The notes under the pieces are model-generated. The model had not been told where the DNA came from and made no database searches. It saw only the letters and a program-made list of their open reading frames with translations. From Paenirhodobacter ferrireducens (GTDB taxonomy: Bacteria; Pseudomonadota; Alphaproteobacteria; Rhodobacterales; Rhodobacteraceae): a DNA stretch of 64,000 nt. Positions 1 to 8,158 of the stretch are shown in pieces. How positions within the stretch are numbered: position 1 is the stretch's first letter; the number at the start of each line of letters is the position of its first letter. Position numbers and translations under genes: made by a program. The stretch lies in assembly GCF_004022265.1 (NCBI RefSeq), contig NZ_SAVB01000007.1, forward strand, positions 1 through 64,000, read 5' to 3'.

Positions 1-55
1 CAACCCGCAGTCGGAGCGGACGAAGCAGTTCCTGAGCCAGATCCTCGGGCATTGA
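1..55 (+). CDS. Amino-acid ABC transporter ATP-binding protein, C-terminal end only (partial)
   Basis: The reading frame at the left edge ends NPQSERTKQFLSQILGH followed by TGA at 53-55. This tail resembles the C-terminus of GlnQ/HisP-type ATPases of polar amino-acid importers, which commonly end in a similar ERT-x-x-FL-x-x-IL segment. Only 17 residues are visible and all catalytic motifs lie outside the window, so the assignment rests on this short ending alone. Transcription would enter from the left, and a permease and binding protein are expected upstream. Confidence 0.6.
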   Translation, partial: NPQSERTKQFLSQILGH

Positions 56-171
56 GGCCGGGGCAGGGAGGGGGCGCTGCCCCCTCTGCGCCTGTGGCGC
101 ATTCACCCCCGAGGTCTTTGGGCCAAGAAGAAAGCCATGGGGGGAAGGCCACGGGGCAAGGTTGGGGCGTG

Positions 172-603
172 TCAGATCTGGATGGTTCCGTCCGGCGCGC
201 GATCCACAGGCCGGAGCACCGGGGCTATGCATTCGATTTCGATGGCGAAGTCCGGCCATGTATTGATCGCGATGCAGGTGCGCGCGGGGAAGCCATTGGG
301 GAAGTAATTCCTGTAGACCGCGTTCATCGCCGCAGCGAAGGCGTTGTCTGCGAGATAGACCGTGGCCTTCACCGTTTGCGACAGCGACGAGCCGCCGAAG
401 TCGAGCGCGAAGGCGAGGGCCTCCAGGGCGGCCCGCGTCTGCGTGGTGATGTCGCCGCGCACGATCTCGCCGCTGTTCAGGTCGATCGGCGGCATGCCGC
501 AGGTGTAGAGCATGCCTCCGCACCGGACGAGCGCCGACACCGGGGCTCCGATACGTCTCAGACCGGCAGAAATCACCGGCACGTCAATGATGGTCCTGTC
601 CAT
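172..603 (-). CDS. RidA/YjgF family protein (reactive imine deaminase-like)
   Basis: 143 residues, the usual length of the Rid family, which hydrolyses reactive enamine/imine intermediates released by PLP enzymes. The C-terminal half carries the family pattern with the P-A-R-T-C-I segment whose arginine is the substrate-carboxylate ligand in RidA, followed by P-D-F-A-I-E-I-E-C. The ATG at 603 has GAGGAAC upstream at good spacing. The gene stands alone on the minus strand, downstream of a divergently reading amino-acid importer end, so it may detoxify imines from the catabolism that the importer feeds. No promoter was convincing. The exact Rid subgroup cannot be told from the motif alone. Confidence 0.88.
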   Translation of the reverse strand: MDRTIIDVPVISAGLRRIGAPVSALVRCGGMLYTCGMPPIDLNSGEIVRGDITTQTRAALEALAFALDFGGSSLSQTVKATVYLADNAFAAAMNAVYRNYFPNGFPARTCIAINTWPDFAIEIECIAPVLRPVDRAPDGTIQI

Positions 604-727
604 GCGTGTTCCTCATCTTTTCCGGCGAGCTTATCGCCCTCCGTGACGCCATGCATCCTGCTTCCCTCGGAAGGCCTGATCGCAGCTATTATGCGAAACG
701 ATCGGGGCAGCGGCTTTGCCGGGGCGC

Positions 728-2578
728 CTATCGCGGCTGGGACGGCCGGGTGGCCACCATCCCGCCCTGCTGGAGCGCCCAGTAGCCGCCCTTGCGCGCC
801 ATCAACGCCTCATGCGTGCCGGTCTCGCGCACGGAGCCTGCCTCGAGGTAGACGATCAGGTCGGCGTCGCGGATGGTCGACAGCCGGTGCGCGATGACGA
901 AGCTCGTCCGGCCCCGGCGCAGTTCCGTCATCGCCTGCTGGATCAGCATCTCGGTACGGGTGTCGACCGAGCTCGTGGCTTCGTCGAGGATCAGGATCGG
1001 CGTGTCCAGAAGGAAGGCGCGGGCAATGGTCATCAGCTGGCGCTGACCCTGTGACAGCGTTGCGCCGGCATTTTCCAGCACGCTGTCATAGCCCGCCGGC
1101 AAGGTACGCACGAAATCGTCGACATGGCAGCGCCGTGCGGCCGCGATCACCGCTTCTCGGCTGCTTTCGGGACGGCCATAGGCGATGTTGTCGTGGATCG
1201 TGCCGGTGAACAGCCAGGTATCTTGCAGCACCATGGCGATCGCCCCGCGCAGCTCGGTGCGGGAGAGGCGGCGAATGTCGATCCCGTCGAGACGGATCGC
1301 GCCGCGGTCGATCTCGTAAAAGCGCATCAGCAGGTTGACGAGCGTGGTCTTGCCCGCCCCCGTCGGGCCGACGATGGCCAGCGTCTGGCCGGGCCGCGCC
1401 TCGAGGCTGACATCTTCGAACAGGGGCTGGTCGGGCCGGTAGCGGAAGCCCACGCGCTCAATGCACACATGCCCGCTGACCGGCTGCGGCAGATGCTCGG
1501 CCGCGGCATCGTCGGGCTCGATTTCCGGCGCATCCAGCAGCGCGAACACCCGCTCGGCCGAGGCCAGCGCGGATTGCACCTGCGCGGCCATGCTGCCGAG
1601 CTGGGAGACCGGCTGGCCGATCTGCCGGATATACTGGATGAAAGCCTGCAGCTCGCCGAGGCTCAGCGTCCCGGCCAGCACCCGCATCGCCCCGGCGACC
1701 ACCACCGCGACATAGGCAAGGTTGGTGACGAACATCGTCGACGGCTGGATCAGGCTGGCAAAGATCTGGGCGGTCATGCTGCTTCTGGTCAGCGCCCTGT
1801 TCTGGTCCGCGAACCGCGCTTCGATCCGCGACCGCGCGCCGAAGACCCGCACCAGGGCCTGACCGGTGAAGCTTTCCTCCACCGTGGCGTTCAGATTCCC
1901 CGTCTCGCGCCACTGCGCGGTGAATTGCGGGCGCGCGGCACTGGTGAGGAGCCGGCTGAGCCAGGTGGACAATCCGATCGCCGCTGCGGCGATGGCGGCA
2001 AGGGGCAGCGACAGGAGGGTCATCATCGCCAGCACGCCGACGACCGTCAGCAGCATCAGCATGATCTGGCTGGCGACCTGCTGCAGGTTCTGGATCACGT
2101 TGTCGATGTCATTGGTGAAACGCGACAGGATCTCGCCGCGGGGCTGCGCGTCGAACCAGTTGAGCGGCACGCGCGCGAGCTTATCCTGCGCCCGGTGGCG
2201 CAGGTCGCGGCCAAGCACCTGCACCACCTCGTTGATCAGCCGGGCCTGAGCCAGATTGAAGGCGGAAGCGATGAGATAGATCGCCGCCACCAGCAGCAGC
2301 TGGTGGACCAGTGCGGCCGGGCTGTAATCCGTGCTGACCAGAAGGTCGGTCGCCTTGCCAAGCTGCCACGGTCCCACCGTGCTGGCCGTCACGCTGCCGA
2401 TGCTGAGGAGGACGGAGGCAAGCAGAAACCAGCGGCGGCGGCCGAAGGCCTGCCAGATCCGCCGGGCCGCGCCCGCCGCGTTCTTCGGCTTTTCGCCGCC
2501 AAGTGCGGCTCCCGTGCCGCGCATGCCGGGAGTGCGACGCGGTGCGGCGGCCGGCCGCAGATCATCGTTCCCGCTCAT
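728..2578 (-). CDS. ABC exporter half-transporter (canonical ATPase partner, MdlB-like)
   Basis: 616 residues: an N-terminal type IV exporter membrane domain (roughly residues 45-350), then an ATPase domain with Walker A GPTGAGKTT, signature LSQGQRQ and Walker B ILILDEATSSVD with the catalytic glutamate present. The ATG at 2578 overlaps the stop of the upstream half-transporter by four bases (ATGA), so the two are translationally coupled and almost certainly form a heterodimer. The signature reads LSQGQ instead of LSGGQ, typical of the partner that helps form the degenerate ATP site in heterodimeric exporters (MdlAB, TM287/288 type). Likely a multidrug or lipid-like efflux pump in the inner membrane; the substrate is unknown. 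Confidence 0.9.
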   Translation of the reverse strand: MSGNDDLRPAAAPRRTPGMRGTGAALGGEKPKNAAGAARRIWQAFGRRRWFLLASVLLSIGSVTASTVGPWQLGKATDLLVSTDYSPAALVHQLLLVAAIYLIASAFNLAQARLINEVVQVLGRDLRHRAQDKLARVPLNWFDAQPRGEILSRFTNDIDNVIQNLQQVASQIMLMLLTVVGVLAMMTLLSLPLAAIAAAAIGLSTWLSRLLTSAARPQFTAQWRETGNLNATVEESFTGQALVRVFGARSRIEARFADQNRALTRSSMTAQIFASLIQPSTMFVTNLAYVAVVVAGAMRVLAGTLSLGELQAFIQYIRQIGQPVSQLGSMAAQVQSALASAERVFALLDAPEIEPDDAAAEHLPQPVSGHVCIERVGFRYRPDQPLFEDVSLEARPGQTLAIVGPTGAGKTTLVNLLMRFYEIDRGAIRLDGIDIRRLSRTELRGAIAMVLQDTWLFTGTIHDNIAYGRPESSREAVIAAARRCHVDDFVRTLPAGYDSVLENAGATLSQGQRQLMTIARAFLLDTPILILDEATSSVDTRTEMLIQQAMTELRRGRTSFVIAHRLSTIRDADLIVYLEAGSVRETGTHEALMARKGGYWALQQGGMVATRPSQPR

Positions 2579-4359
2579 GCCACATCCTCCGCCAGGCTCT
2601 GCTGCGTGTGCACGATGTCGGCATAGATCGGGCAATCTGCCAGCAGCGCTGCATGCGCGCCAAGCCCGACGATCCGGCCGAGGTCCAGCACCAGGATCCG
2701 GTCCGCGTCCCGGATCGAGGCGACCCGCTGGCTGACGATGACCGTGGCAGCATGGCCGGTCGCCTGCCGGAGCGCCGTCCGCAGCCGGACATCCGTGGCC
2801 TGGTCGAGCGCGGAGAAGCTGTCGTCGAAGAGATAGAGGTCGGCATCGCAGGCAAGCGCCCGCGCGATGGCCAGCCGCTGCCGCTGACCGCCGGAAAAAT
2901 TCGTGCCGCCCTGTGCAACGGGCGCTTGCAGCCGGTCGGGCAGGGCCCGGACGAAATCGGCGGCCTGCGCGATTTCGAGGGCCCGCCACAGCGCGGCCTC
3001 ATCCGCATCCGGATTGCCGAAGCGCAGACTCTCGGCGATGGTGCCGGAAAAGAGGTAGGATTTCTGCGGGACGTAGCCGATCCGGCCGGCGAGCGTTTCG
3101 GGCGCGATGGCCCGCAGGTCGATCCCGCCCAGCCGGACCCGCCCGATCGTCGGATCGTCCAGCCGGGCGATCAGGTTGATGATCGTGGACTTGCCCGAAC
3201 CGGTGGCACCGATGATGCCCAGAACCTCCCCGGGTCCGACCTCGAAGGCGATGTCTTCGAGAACCATGGCTTCGGCGCCGGGATAGCCGAAGCTGACGCC
3301 TTCGAAGCGCAGGGGCAGGCCGCTGCCCCGCGCCGGCAGCGGTTCGGGATGGGCGGGCGGGGCGACGGTGATTGCGGTTTCAAGCAGGGTCGTGATCCGC
3401 CGCGCGCTGACAAGCGCGCGCGGCAACATCACGATCAGCATCCCCATCATCATCACGGAAATCAGGATCAGCGAGACATAGGACAGGAAGGCGATCAGCG
3501 CGCCGACCTGCAGGCCGCCCGCGGTCACCCGGTCTGCGCCCACCCAGATCAGCGCCACCGAGGCGAGCTGCATCACCGCGGTGACCGCGGGCATGATCGT
3601 CACCATCAGCCGTCCCGCCCGAAGTGCGGTGTCCGTCAGCCCGGTATTGGCGGTCGCGAAGCGCCGCGCCTCGCGCCCCTGTTGCATGAAGGCGCGGATC
3701 ACCCGGATGCCCTCGATCTGTTCGCGCAAGATCGCATTCACCCCGTCGATCTGTCCTTGCATCCGCTGGAACAGCGGCGTCGCGCGCAGGGTCAAAAACC
3801 CGATGATGAGTGCCAGGATCGGCACCACGACCAGCAGCAGACCCGACAGCTGCACGTCCTGGCGCGCGGCCATGAAGGCGCCGCCGATCCCCATGATTGG
3901 CGCGATCACGATCATCGTCAGCGACATGATCAGCATGGTCTGCACCTGCAGCACATCATTGGTGCAGCGGGTGATGAGCGAGCCGATGCCAAAGCTCTGG
4001 ACCTGCGCAAGGGCAAGGCGGTGGACCTTGTCGAAGATTTCGGAGCGGAGGGCCTGGCCGACCCGGAAGGAGATCCGGGCGCCCAGCACGACCGCCGTGA
4101 CGCTGAGCAGGAGCTGCGTCAGGGCGGCACTCCCCATCAGCCCGCCGTAGTGCAGGATCACGTCTGGCGCCTTGGCAAGAATGCCCCGGTCGATGACATC
4201 GGCGCTGAAGCCGGGCAACAGCAGCGACGCCGAAACCTGTCCGAGCTGGCACAGCAGCAGCGCCAGCAGCGGCCCGCGGTGCGATGCGAGCCGGGCTGTC
4301 CAGCGCTTCGCCGTGCCTGCCGGCGCTGCGATGGGGGCGGGGGACGTGTTTGCGGTCAT
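2575..4359 (-). CDS. ABC exporter half-transporter (degenerate ATPase partner, MdlA-like)
   Basis: 594 residues: membrane domain (about residues 30-320) followed by an ATPase domain with Walker A GATGSGKST, signature FSGGQRQRLA and Walker B DLYLFDDSFSALD. The residue after the Walker B aspartate is D rather than the catalytic E, the hallmark of the non-hydrolysing site in heterodimeric exporters. I chose the ATG at 4359; an in-frame TTG seven codons upstream is possible but has no better ribosome site. It is the first gene of a two-gene operon and lies divergent to the polyamine-type importer across a 385-bp spacer. The substrate is not predictable from sequence. Confidence 0.9.
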   Translation of the reverse strand: MTANTSPAPIAAPAGTAKRWTARLASHRGPLLALLLCQLGQVSASLLLPGFSADVIDRGILAKAPDVILHYGGLMGSAALTQLLLSVTAVVLGARISFRVGQALRSEIFDKVHRLALAQVQSFGIGSLITRCTNDVLQVQTMLIMSLTMIVIAPIMGIGGAFMAARQDVQLSGLLLVVVPILALIIGFLTLRATPLFQRMQGQIDGVNAILREQIEGIRVIRAFMQQGREARRFATANTGLTDTALRAGRLMVTIMPAVTAVMQLASVALIWVGADRVTAGGLQVGALIAFLSYVSLILISVMMMGMLIVMLPRALVSARRITTLLETAITVAPPAHPEPLPARGSGLPLRFEGVSFGYPGAEAMVLEDIAFEVGPGEVLGIIGATGSGKSTIINLIARLDDPTIGRVRLGGIDLRAIAPETLAGRIGYVPQKSYLFSGTIAESLRFGNPDADEAALWRALEIAQAADFVRALPDRLQAPVAQGGTNFSGGQRQRLAIARALACDADLYLFDDSFSALDQATDVRLRTALRQATGHAATVIVSQRVASIRDADRILVLDLGRIVGLGAHAALLADCPIYADIVHTQQSLAEDVA

Positions 4360-4639
4360 GGTCGGCCTGTTCGCATGCAACCGGCGTCGTCCGGTATCGG
4401 GCGGAGGCGGCTCTCCAATTTATGTACCGGATTTCGCGCGATTGGAAACGCTGTCGGTGCGTCGGTGCGTCGGTGCGTCGGTGCGTCGGTCGCGTCGTCG
4501 GGGGCGCGGCTTGCCCGTCGCCGGCTTGCGCCCCGGATGCCCGATCCGGTTGCGCACGCGCTTCGGCTTCGGGCGGTGCCGGGGACTGTCCGATCGCGTG
4601 CGGCGCCGGGGCAGGCCGACCCGCCGCGGGCCATGGGAT
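4360..4639. other. Intergenic region between divergent exporter and importer operons
   Basis: About 280 bases without a supportable gene. The left part must hold the promoter of the minus-strand exporter operon, but no clear -35/-10 pair was found there. The middle contains a short tandem repeat, and the right end leads into the importer promoter. The sequence from about 4490 to 4630 is very GC-rich and codes for nothing recognisable in any frame. Confidence 0.5.
4453..4490. repeat. Tandem 8-bp repeat (GTCGGTGC, four full copies plus a partial)
   Basis: Four perfect head-to-tail copies of GTCGGTGC at 4453-4484 followed by a six-base partial copy. It lies in non-coding DNA between two divergent transporter operons. 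Such short arrays arise by slippage and could vary in copy number between strains; no function is implied. Confidence 0.85.
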
Positions 4640-4678
4640 TTGACAGAAATGAAAATGGCTCATACATTTTCACAAATC
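4640..4678 (+). promoter_or_regulatory. Sigma-70-type promoter with overlapping palindromic operator for the polyamine-type importer
   Basis: TTGACA at 4640-4645 and TACATT at 4663-4668 are separated by exactly 17 bases, a near-consensus housekeeping promoter. Across the spacer and -10 lies a perfect inverted repeat, TGAAAATG (4650-4657) and CATTTTCA (4665-4672) with a 7-base centre. A second, unevenly spaced pair, GATTTG (4637-4642) and CAAATC (4673-4678), flanks it. A protein bound here would block RNA polymerase. The XRE-cupin regulator encoded in the same operon is the obvious candidate (inference). Confidence 0.72.
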
Positions 4679-4743
4679 AGAAAAATATAGATCCGGTTTC
4701 CGATTCTCCGCCGAGATCTTTCCGACAAGGGATGGGAGAGACG

Positions 4744-5604
4744 ATGCGACAACTGGCAAACGGGGCAGGGTTCCTGTGTGCGATGTCCCTGCCGGGGGCG
4801 CTGGTCACCTTCGGGCTGGTGATCTTCGCGCTCGCGCTCGTGCTGGGGCTCGGGTTCCGGGTGAATGACCAGGGGCTGCTGCGCGGCCCGCTGACGCTGG
4901 GCAATTTCGCGCAGATCCTGGCCGACCCGCTCTATGCCAGGGTGATGTTGCGCTCGCTCTGGATCTCGGGGCTGGTGACGCTCGCCACCGTCGTCACCGC
5001 CTATCCGGTCGCCTGGTATCTGGCCTTCCGCGCCGGCAAGCATCGCGGCCTGCTGCTGTTCCTCGTCACCTTGCCGTTCTGGACGAGCTACCTGCTGCGC
5101 GTCTTCGCCTGGAAGATCATCCTTGCCTACAACGGCGTGCTGAACTCGGCGATGATCGAGCTGGGCCTGTGGGACAAGCCGTCGATGATGTTCCTGAACA
5201 ACCCGGCGGCGGTGGTGCTGACGCTGGCCCATGCCTATGCGCCCTTCGCCATCCTGCCGATCTATGTCGCGCTGCAGACGATCCCGCGTTCGCTGCTCGA
5301 GGCGGGGGCGGATCTTGGTGCCACCAAGGCGCAGCTGTTTCGCCGCGTGGTGCTGCCGATCTCGATGCCCGGGGTTCTGGGCGGGGCGCTCGTCGTCTTC
5401 GTGCCGACGCTGGGCGATTACGTCACGCCGGCGATGGTCGGCGGCCCGGCCAGCACGATGATCGGCACCCTGATCCAGGCGCAGTTCGGCAAGGCCAACG
5501 ACTGGCCGTTCGGCGCGGCACTCGCCACCGCCACCATGCTCGTCATCCTGATCGCCGTCGCGCTGGTGCGGCAGGCCGATCGCCGCTGGGGGAGCCGGAC
5601 ATGA
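4744..5604 (+). CDS. Polyamine-type ABC importer permease (PotB-like)
   Basis: 286 residues with about six predicted membrane helices and the EAA loop (E-A-G-A-D-L-G-A near residues 183-190) that docks on the ATPase, as in PotB/PotH-type permeases. The ATG at 4744 is preceded by GGGAGAG at normal spacing; an in-frame ATG at 4732 has worse spacing. It opens an operon of permease, permease, binding protein, XRE-cupin regulator and ATPase, driven by the promoter at 4640. The stop overlaps the next start (ATGA). The family imports putrescine/spermidine, but relatives carry opines and other cationic compounds, so the substrate is open. Confidence 0.9.
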   Translation: MRQLANGAGFLCAMSLPGALVTFGLVIFALALVLGLGFRVNDQGLLRGPLTLGNFAQILADPLYARVMLRSLWISGLVTLATVVTAYPVAWYLAFRAGKHRGLLLFLVTLPFWTSYLLRVFAWKIILAYNGVLNSAMIELGLWDKPSMMFLNNPAAVVLTLAHAYAPFAILPIYVALQTIPRSLLEAGADLGATKAQLFRRVVLPISMPGVLGGALVVFVPTLGDYVTPAMVGGPASTMIGTLIQAQFGKANDWPFGAALATATMLVILIAVALVRQADRRWGSRT

Positions 5605-6377
5605 AACAGGGCCGCCTGCTGCCGATCTACATCGGCGCCTATCTCGTCTTTCTCTATCTGCCCGTGGCGCTGATCCCGCTGTTTTCCTTCAATGATTCGA
5701 TCCAGGCCGCGTTCCCGATGAAGGGGCTGACGCTCGAGTGGTATCGCACGCTGCTGCAAACCCCGGCGATCGGGCAGGCGCTGAGGAACAGCCTGTTCAT
5801 TGCCCTCGCCGCCGCCAGCATCGCGACCCTCTGCGCCACCACGATCACCTATCTCGAGGTCTTCCCGCGCCCCGTGCTGTCGCGGCTGATCGGGGTGCTC
5901 GCGCGGCTGCCGATCCTGATCCCGGGGGTCATCGTCGGCATCGCGCTGCTGATCCTCGTCAACCTGGCCGGGCTGGGGCCGTCGCGGATTGCCATCGTGC
6001 TCGGTCATGTGCTGGTCTGCCTGCCCGCCGCGGTCACCGTGCTGCGCGCGCGTTTCGCCGCGATCCCGCGCTCGATCGCCGAGGCGGCGGCCGACCTTGG
6101 CGCCTCGGATTTCACCGTGTTCCGCCGCGCCGTGCTGCCGCTCGCCTGGTCGGCGATCGGCTCGGCCTTCACGCTGTCCTTCCTCACCTCGTTCGACGAG
6201 TTCATCGTCGCCTATTTCCTCGCCGGCACGGAGCCCACCCTGCCGCTTTATATCTGGAGCCAGCTGCGCTTCCCGAAATCGCTGCCGGTGGTGATGGCGC
6301 TCGGTGCGCTGATCTTGCTGGTCTCCGCCCTGCTTGCGGGTCTCGCGGAGCTGCTGCGCCGGCGCAGCCGGGTCTGA
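5601..6377 (+). CDS. Polyamine-type ABC importer permease (PotC-like)
   Basis: 258 residues with six predicted membrane segments and an EAA motif (E-A-A-A-D-L-G-A, about residues 164-171), the second inner-membrane subunit of a PotABCD-type importer. Start ATG at 5601 overlaps the preceding permease stop by four bases, implying coupled synthesis of the two permeases in equal amounts. It is followed by a 54-base gap holding a strong ribosome site (AGGAGGT) for the binding protein. The substrate is inferred only from family. Confidence 0.9.
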   Translation: MKQGRLLPIYIGAYLVFLYLPVALIPLFSFNDSIQAAFPMKGLTLEWYRTLLQTPAIGQALRNSLFIALAAASIATLCATTITYLEVFPRPVLSRLIGVLARLPILIPGVIVGIALLILVNLAGLGPSRIAIVLGHVLVCLPAAVTVLRARFAAIPRSIAEAAADLGASDFTVFRRAVLPLAWSAIGSAFTLSFLTSFDEFIVAYFLAGTEPTLPLYIWSQLRFPKSLPVVMALGALILLVSALLAGLAELLRRRSRV

Positions 6378-6431
6378 GCCCGCCCGGAACGACAAGAAAA
6401 CCAAGACGAACAACAACAGGAGGTCACACCA

Positions 6432-7472
6432 ATGAAGAAGACGCTGCTTACGCTGACGATTGCGGCCGGGGTCGCCACGCCCGCCTTGGCCGAGGACAAG
6501 CTCAGCTATTTCACCTGGTCGGGGTACGAGCTGCCCGAGTTCAGCCAGAGCTTCCTGAAGGCGCATCCCGACGCGCTCGAGACCTCGGTCTTCGGCGATG
6601 ACGACGACGCCTTCACCAAGGTCAAGGCGGGCTTCCACCCCGATGTCGCCCATCCCTGCTATGACAAGATCGCGCGCTGGAACAAGGAAGGCCTGCTGCA
6701 GCCGATCGACACCACGCGGATCAAGAACTGGAACAGCATCTTCCCGGTTCTGCGCGAGCTGCCCGACATCCAAGCGGGCGATGGCAAGGTCTGGATGGTG
6801 CCGTGGGACTGGGGCAATACCTCGGTTCTCTACCGCTCCGACATGGTCGCGCCCGATGCCGAGCAGAGCTGGAACATGCTCTGGGATCCGCAATATGCCG
6901 GCCGCCTTGCCACCATCGACGCGGTGCATGACACCCCGGTCGTCGCCGCGCTTCTGGCGGGGGTCAGCCCCTTCGACATGGATGCCGAGGGGCTGAAGAA
7001 GGTCGAGGAGAAGCTGCGCGAACAGCGCCCGGTGCTGTCGAGCTATACCACCGACATGACCTCGGTCGAGCAGTCGCTCGCCTCGGGGGAACTCGTCGCG
7101 GCGATGACCTGGAACGCCTCTGCGGTGGCGCTGAAGAAGCAGGGCGTGCCGGTCGAGTTCATGAACCCGAAGGAAGGCATGCTGACCTGGACCTGCGGCT
7201 TCGTGCTGCTGAAGGACGCGAAGAACGTCGATCTCGCCTATGATCTGATCAACAGCCGCCTCGAGCCCGACTCGGGCAAGGCGCTGATCGAGAATTACGG
7301 CTATGGCGCCTCGACCGCGACCGCCTTCGCCGAGGTGCCGCAGGAGAAGCTCGACGAGCTGAAACTGCCCGCCGATCCGCAGACGATGCTCTCGACGACG
7401 GTCTTCACCGGGCCGATGAAGCAGAATGACGAGCTTGCCAAGATGTTCGAGCGGATCAAGGCCGGCGGCTGA
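6432..7472 (+). CDS. Periplasmic spermidine/putrescine-type substrate-binding protein (PotD-like)
   Basis: 346 residues. A clear Sec signal peptide (MKK, hydrophobic stretch, A-L-A cleavage near residue 20) begins the protein, and the mature start K-L-S-Y-F-T-W-S-G-Y-E is typical of the PotD family of type 2 binding proteins. It captures the ligand in the periplasm for the two permeases just upstream. The ribosome site AGGAGGT is the best in the operon and a GC-rich hairpin follows the stop, both consistent with higher expression of the binding protein. Ligand may be a polyamine or a related cationic compound. Confidence 0.9.
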   Translation: MKKTLLTLTIAAGVATPALAEDKLSYFTWSGYELPEFSQSFLKAHPDALETSVFGDDDDAFTKVKAGFHPDVAHPCYDKIARWNKEGLLQPIDTTRIKNWNSIFPVLRELPDIQAGDGKVWMVPWDWGNTSVLYRSDMVAPDAEQSWNMLWDPQYAGRLATIDAVHDTPVVAALLAGVSPFDMDAEGLKKVEEKLREQRPVLSSYTTDMTSVEQSLASGELVAAMTWNASAVALKKQGVPVEFMNPKEGMLTWTCGFVLLKDAKNVDLAYDLINSRLEPDSGKALIENYGYGASTATAFAEVPQEKLDELKLPADPQTMLSTTVFTGPMKQNDELAKMFERIKAGG

Positions 7473-7487
7473 GCAGGGCCAGGAACA

Positions 7488-7512
7488 GGGCGGGGGCCGG
7501 TGGCCCCTGCCC
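7488..7512 (+). other. Hairpin after binding-protein gene (mRNA stabiliser or partial terminator)
   Basis: GGGCGGGGGCC and GGCCCCTGCCC form 11-base arms with one mismatch around a 3-base loop, 15 bases after the binding-protein stop and before the regulator gene. There is no T tract, so it is more likely an RNA-protecting or attenuating hairpin than a full terminator. Confidence 0.5.
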
Positions 7513-7540
7513 ACAGCCGGAAAGCGAGAAGAAAGAGACG

Positions 7541-8158
7541 ATGGGGCAGGACATTTCCACCGACGCCGCCGACACCGCGCGCGACGAGAACAACGCCGAC
7601 GTCATGGTCGGGCGGCGCCTGCGCGCGCTTCGGCTCGAGGCGGGGCTGTCGCTGACCGAACTTGCCGGGCAGGCAGGGATCTCGGTCGGCGCGCTCAGCC
7701 AGATCGAGCGCGGGGTCTCCTCGCTCCGGGTGCGCACGCTCTGGCCGCTCGCCACCGCGCTCGGCGTCGATGCCGCGCGGCTGCTCGAGGACAGTGCCGA
7801 GAGCAACGATATCTATTGCGTGCGCGCGGGCAACCGGCGCGACATCCCGGTGCATTCCGAGGGGGTGCGCAAGCAGCTGCTGTCGCCGGCCGGCGCCGCG
7901 CTCACCGGCATGCTGGTCGAGGTCGAGCCCGGTGGCGGCACCGCCGAGGCCTATTCGCATCAGGGCCACGAGTTCGGCTTCGTGATGCAGGGCACGGCGC
8001 AGCTGGTGATCGACGGCACCACCTATCATCTGCGCACCGGCGACAGCTTCGCCTTCCGCTCGCTGCTGCTCCACTCCTTCCGCAACGAGGGAGACGAGCG
8101 CTGCCTCATCATCTGGATCAATGCCACCAAGAAATCGGAGGTGCGCGATGACGAATGA
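7541..8158 (+). CDS. XRE-family transcriptional regulator with C-terminal cupin domain (PuuR-like)
   Basis: 205 residues: an N-terminal helix-turn-helix of the XRE class (about residues 22-77, with L-T-E-L-A-G-Q-A-G-I-S-V-G-A-L-S-Q-I-E-R) and a C-terminal cupin (about 125-195, with G-H-E-F-G-F-V-M-Q-G). The architecture matches PuuR-type regulators that sense small metabolites such as putrescine in the cupin barrel. Its location inside the importer operon suggests autoregulation, and the palindrome at 4650-4672 is the likely operator. The end overlaps the ATPase gene by 11 bases. Confidence 0.9.
   Translation: MGQDISTDAADTARDENNADVMVGRRLRALRLEAGLSLTELAGQAGISVGALSQIERGVSSLRVRTLWPLATALGVDAARLLEDSAESNDIYCVRAGNRRDIPVHSEGVRKQLLSPAGAALTGMLVEVEPGGGTAEAYSHQGHEFGFVMQGTAQLVIDGTTYHLRTGDSFAFRSLLLHSFRNEGDERCLIIWINATKKSEVRDDE

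Noticed and set aside
1124-2626. A 500-codon open frame on the plus strand opposite the ABC exporter
   Set aside because: It is antisense to two clear ABC half-transporters, has no recognisable motif and shows the R/P/G/A/H-rich composition of GC-rich shadow frames.
4453-4490. Start of a CRISPR array
   Set aside because: The repeat unit is 8 bases with no spacers, and no cas gene is nearby. It is a simple tandem repeat.
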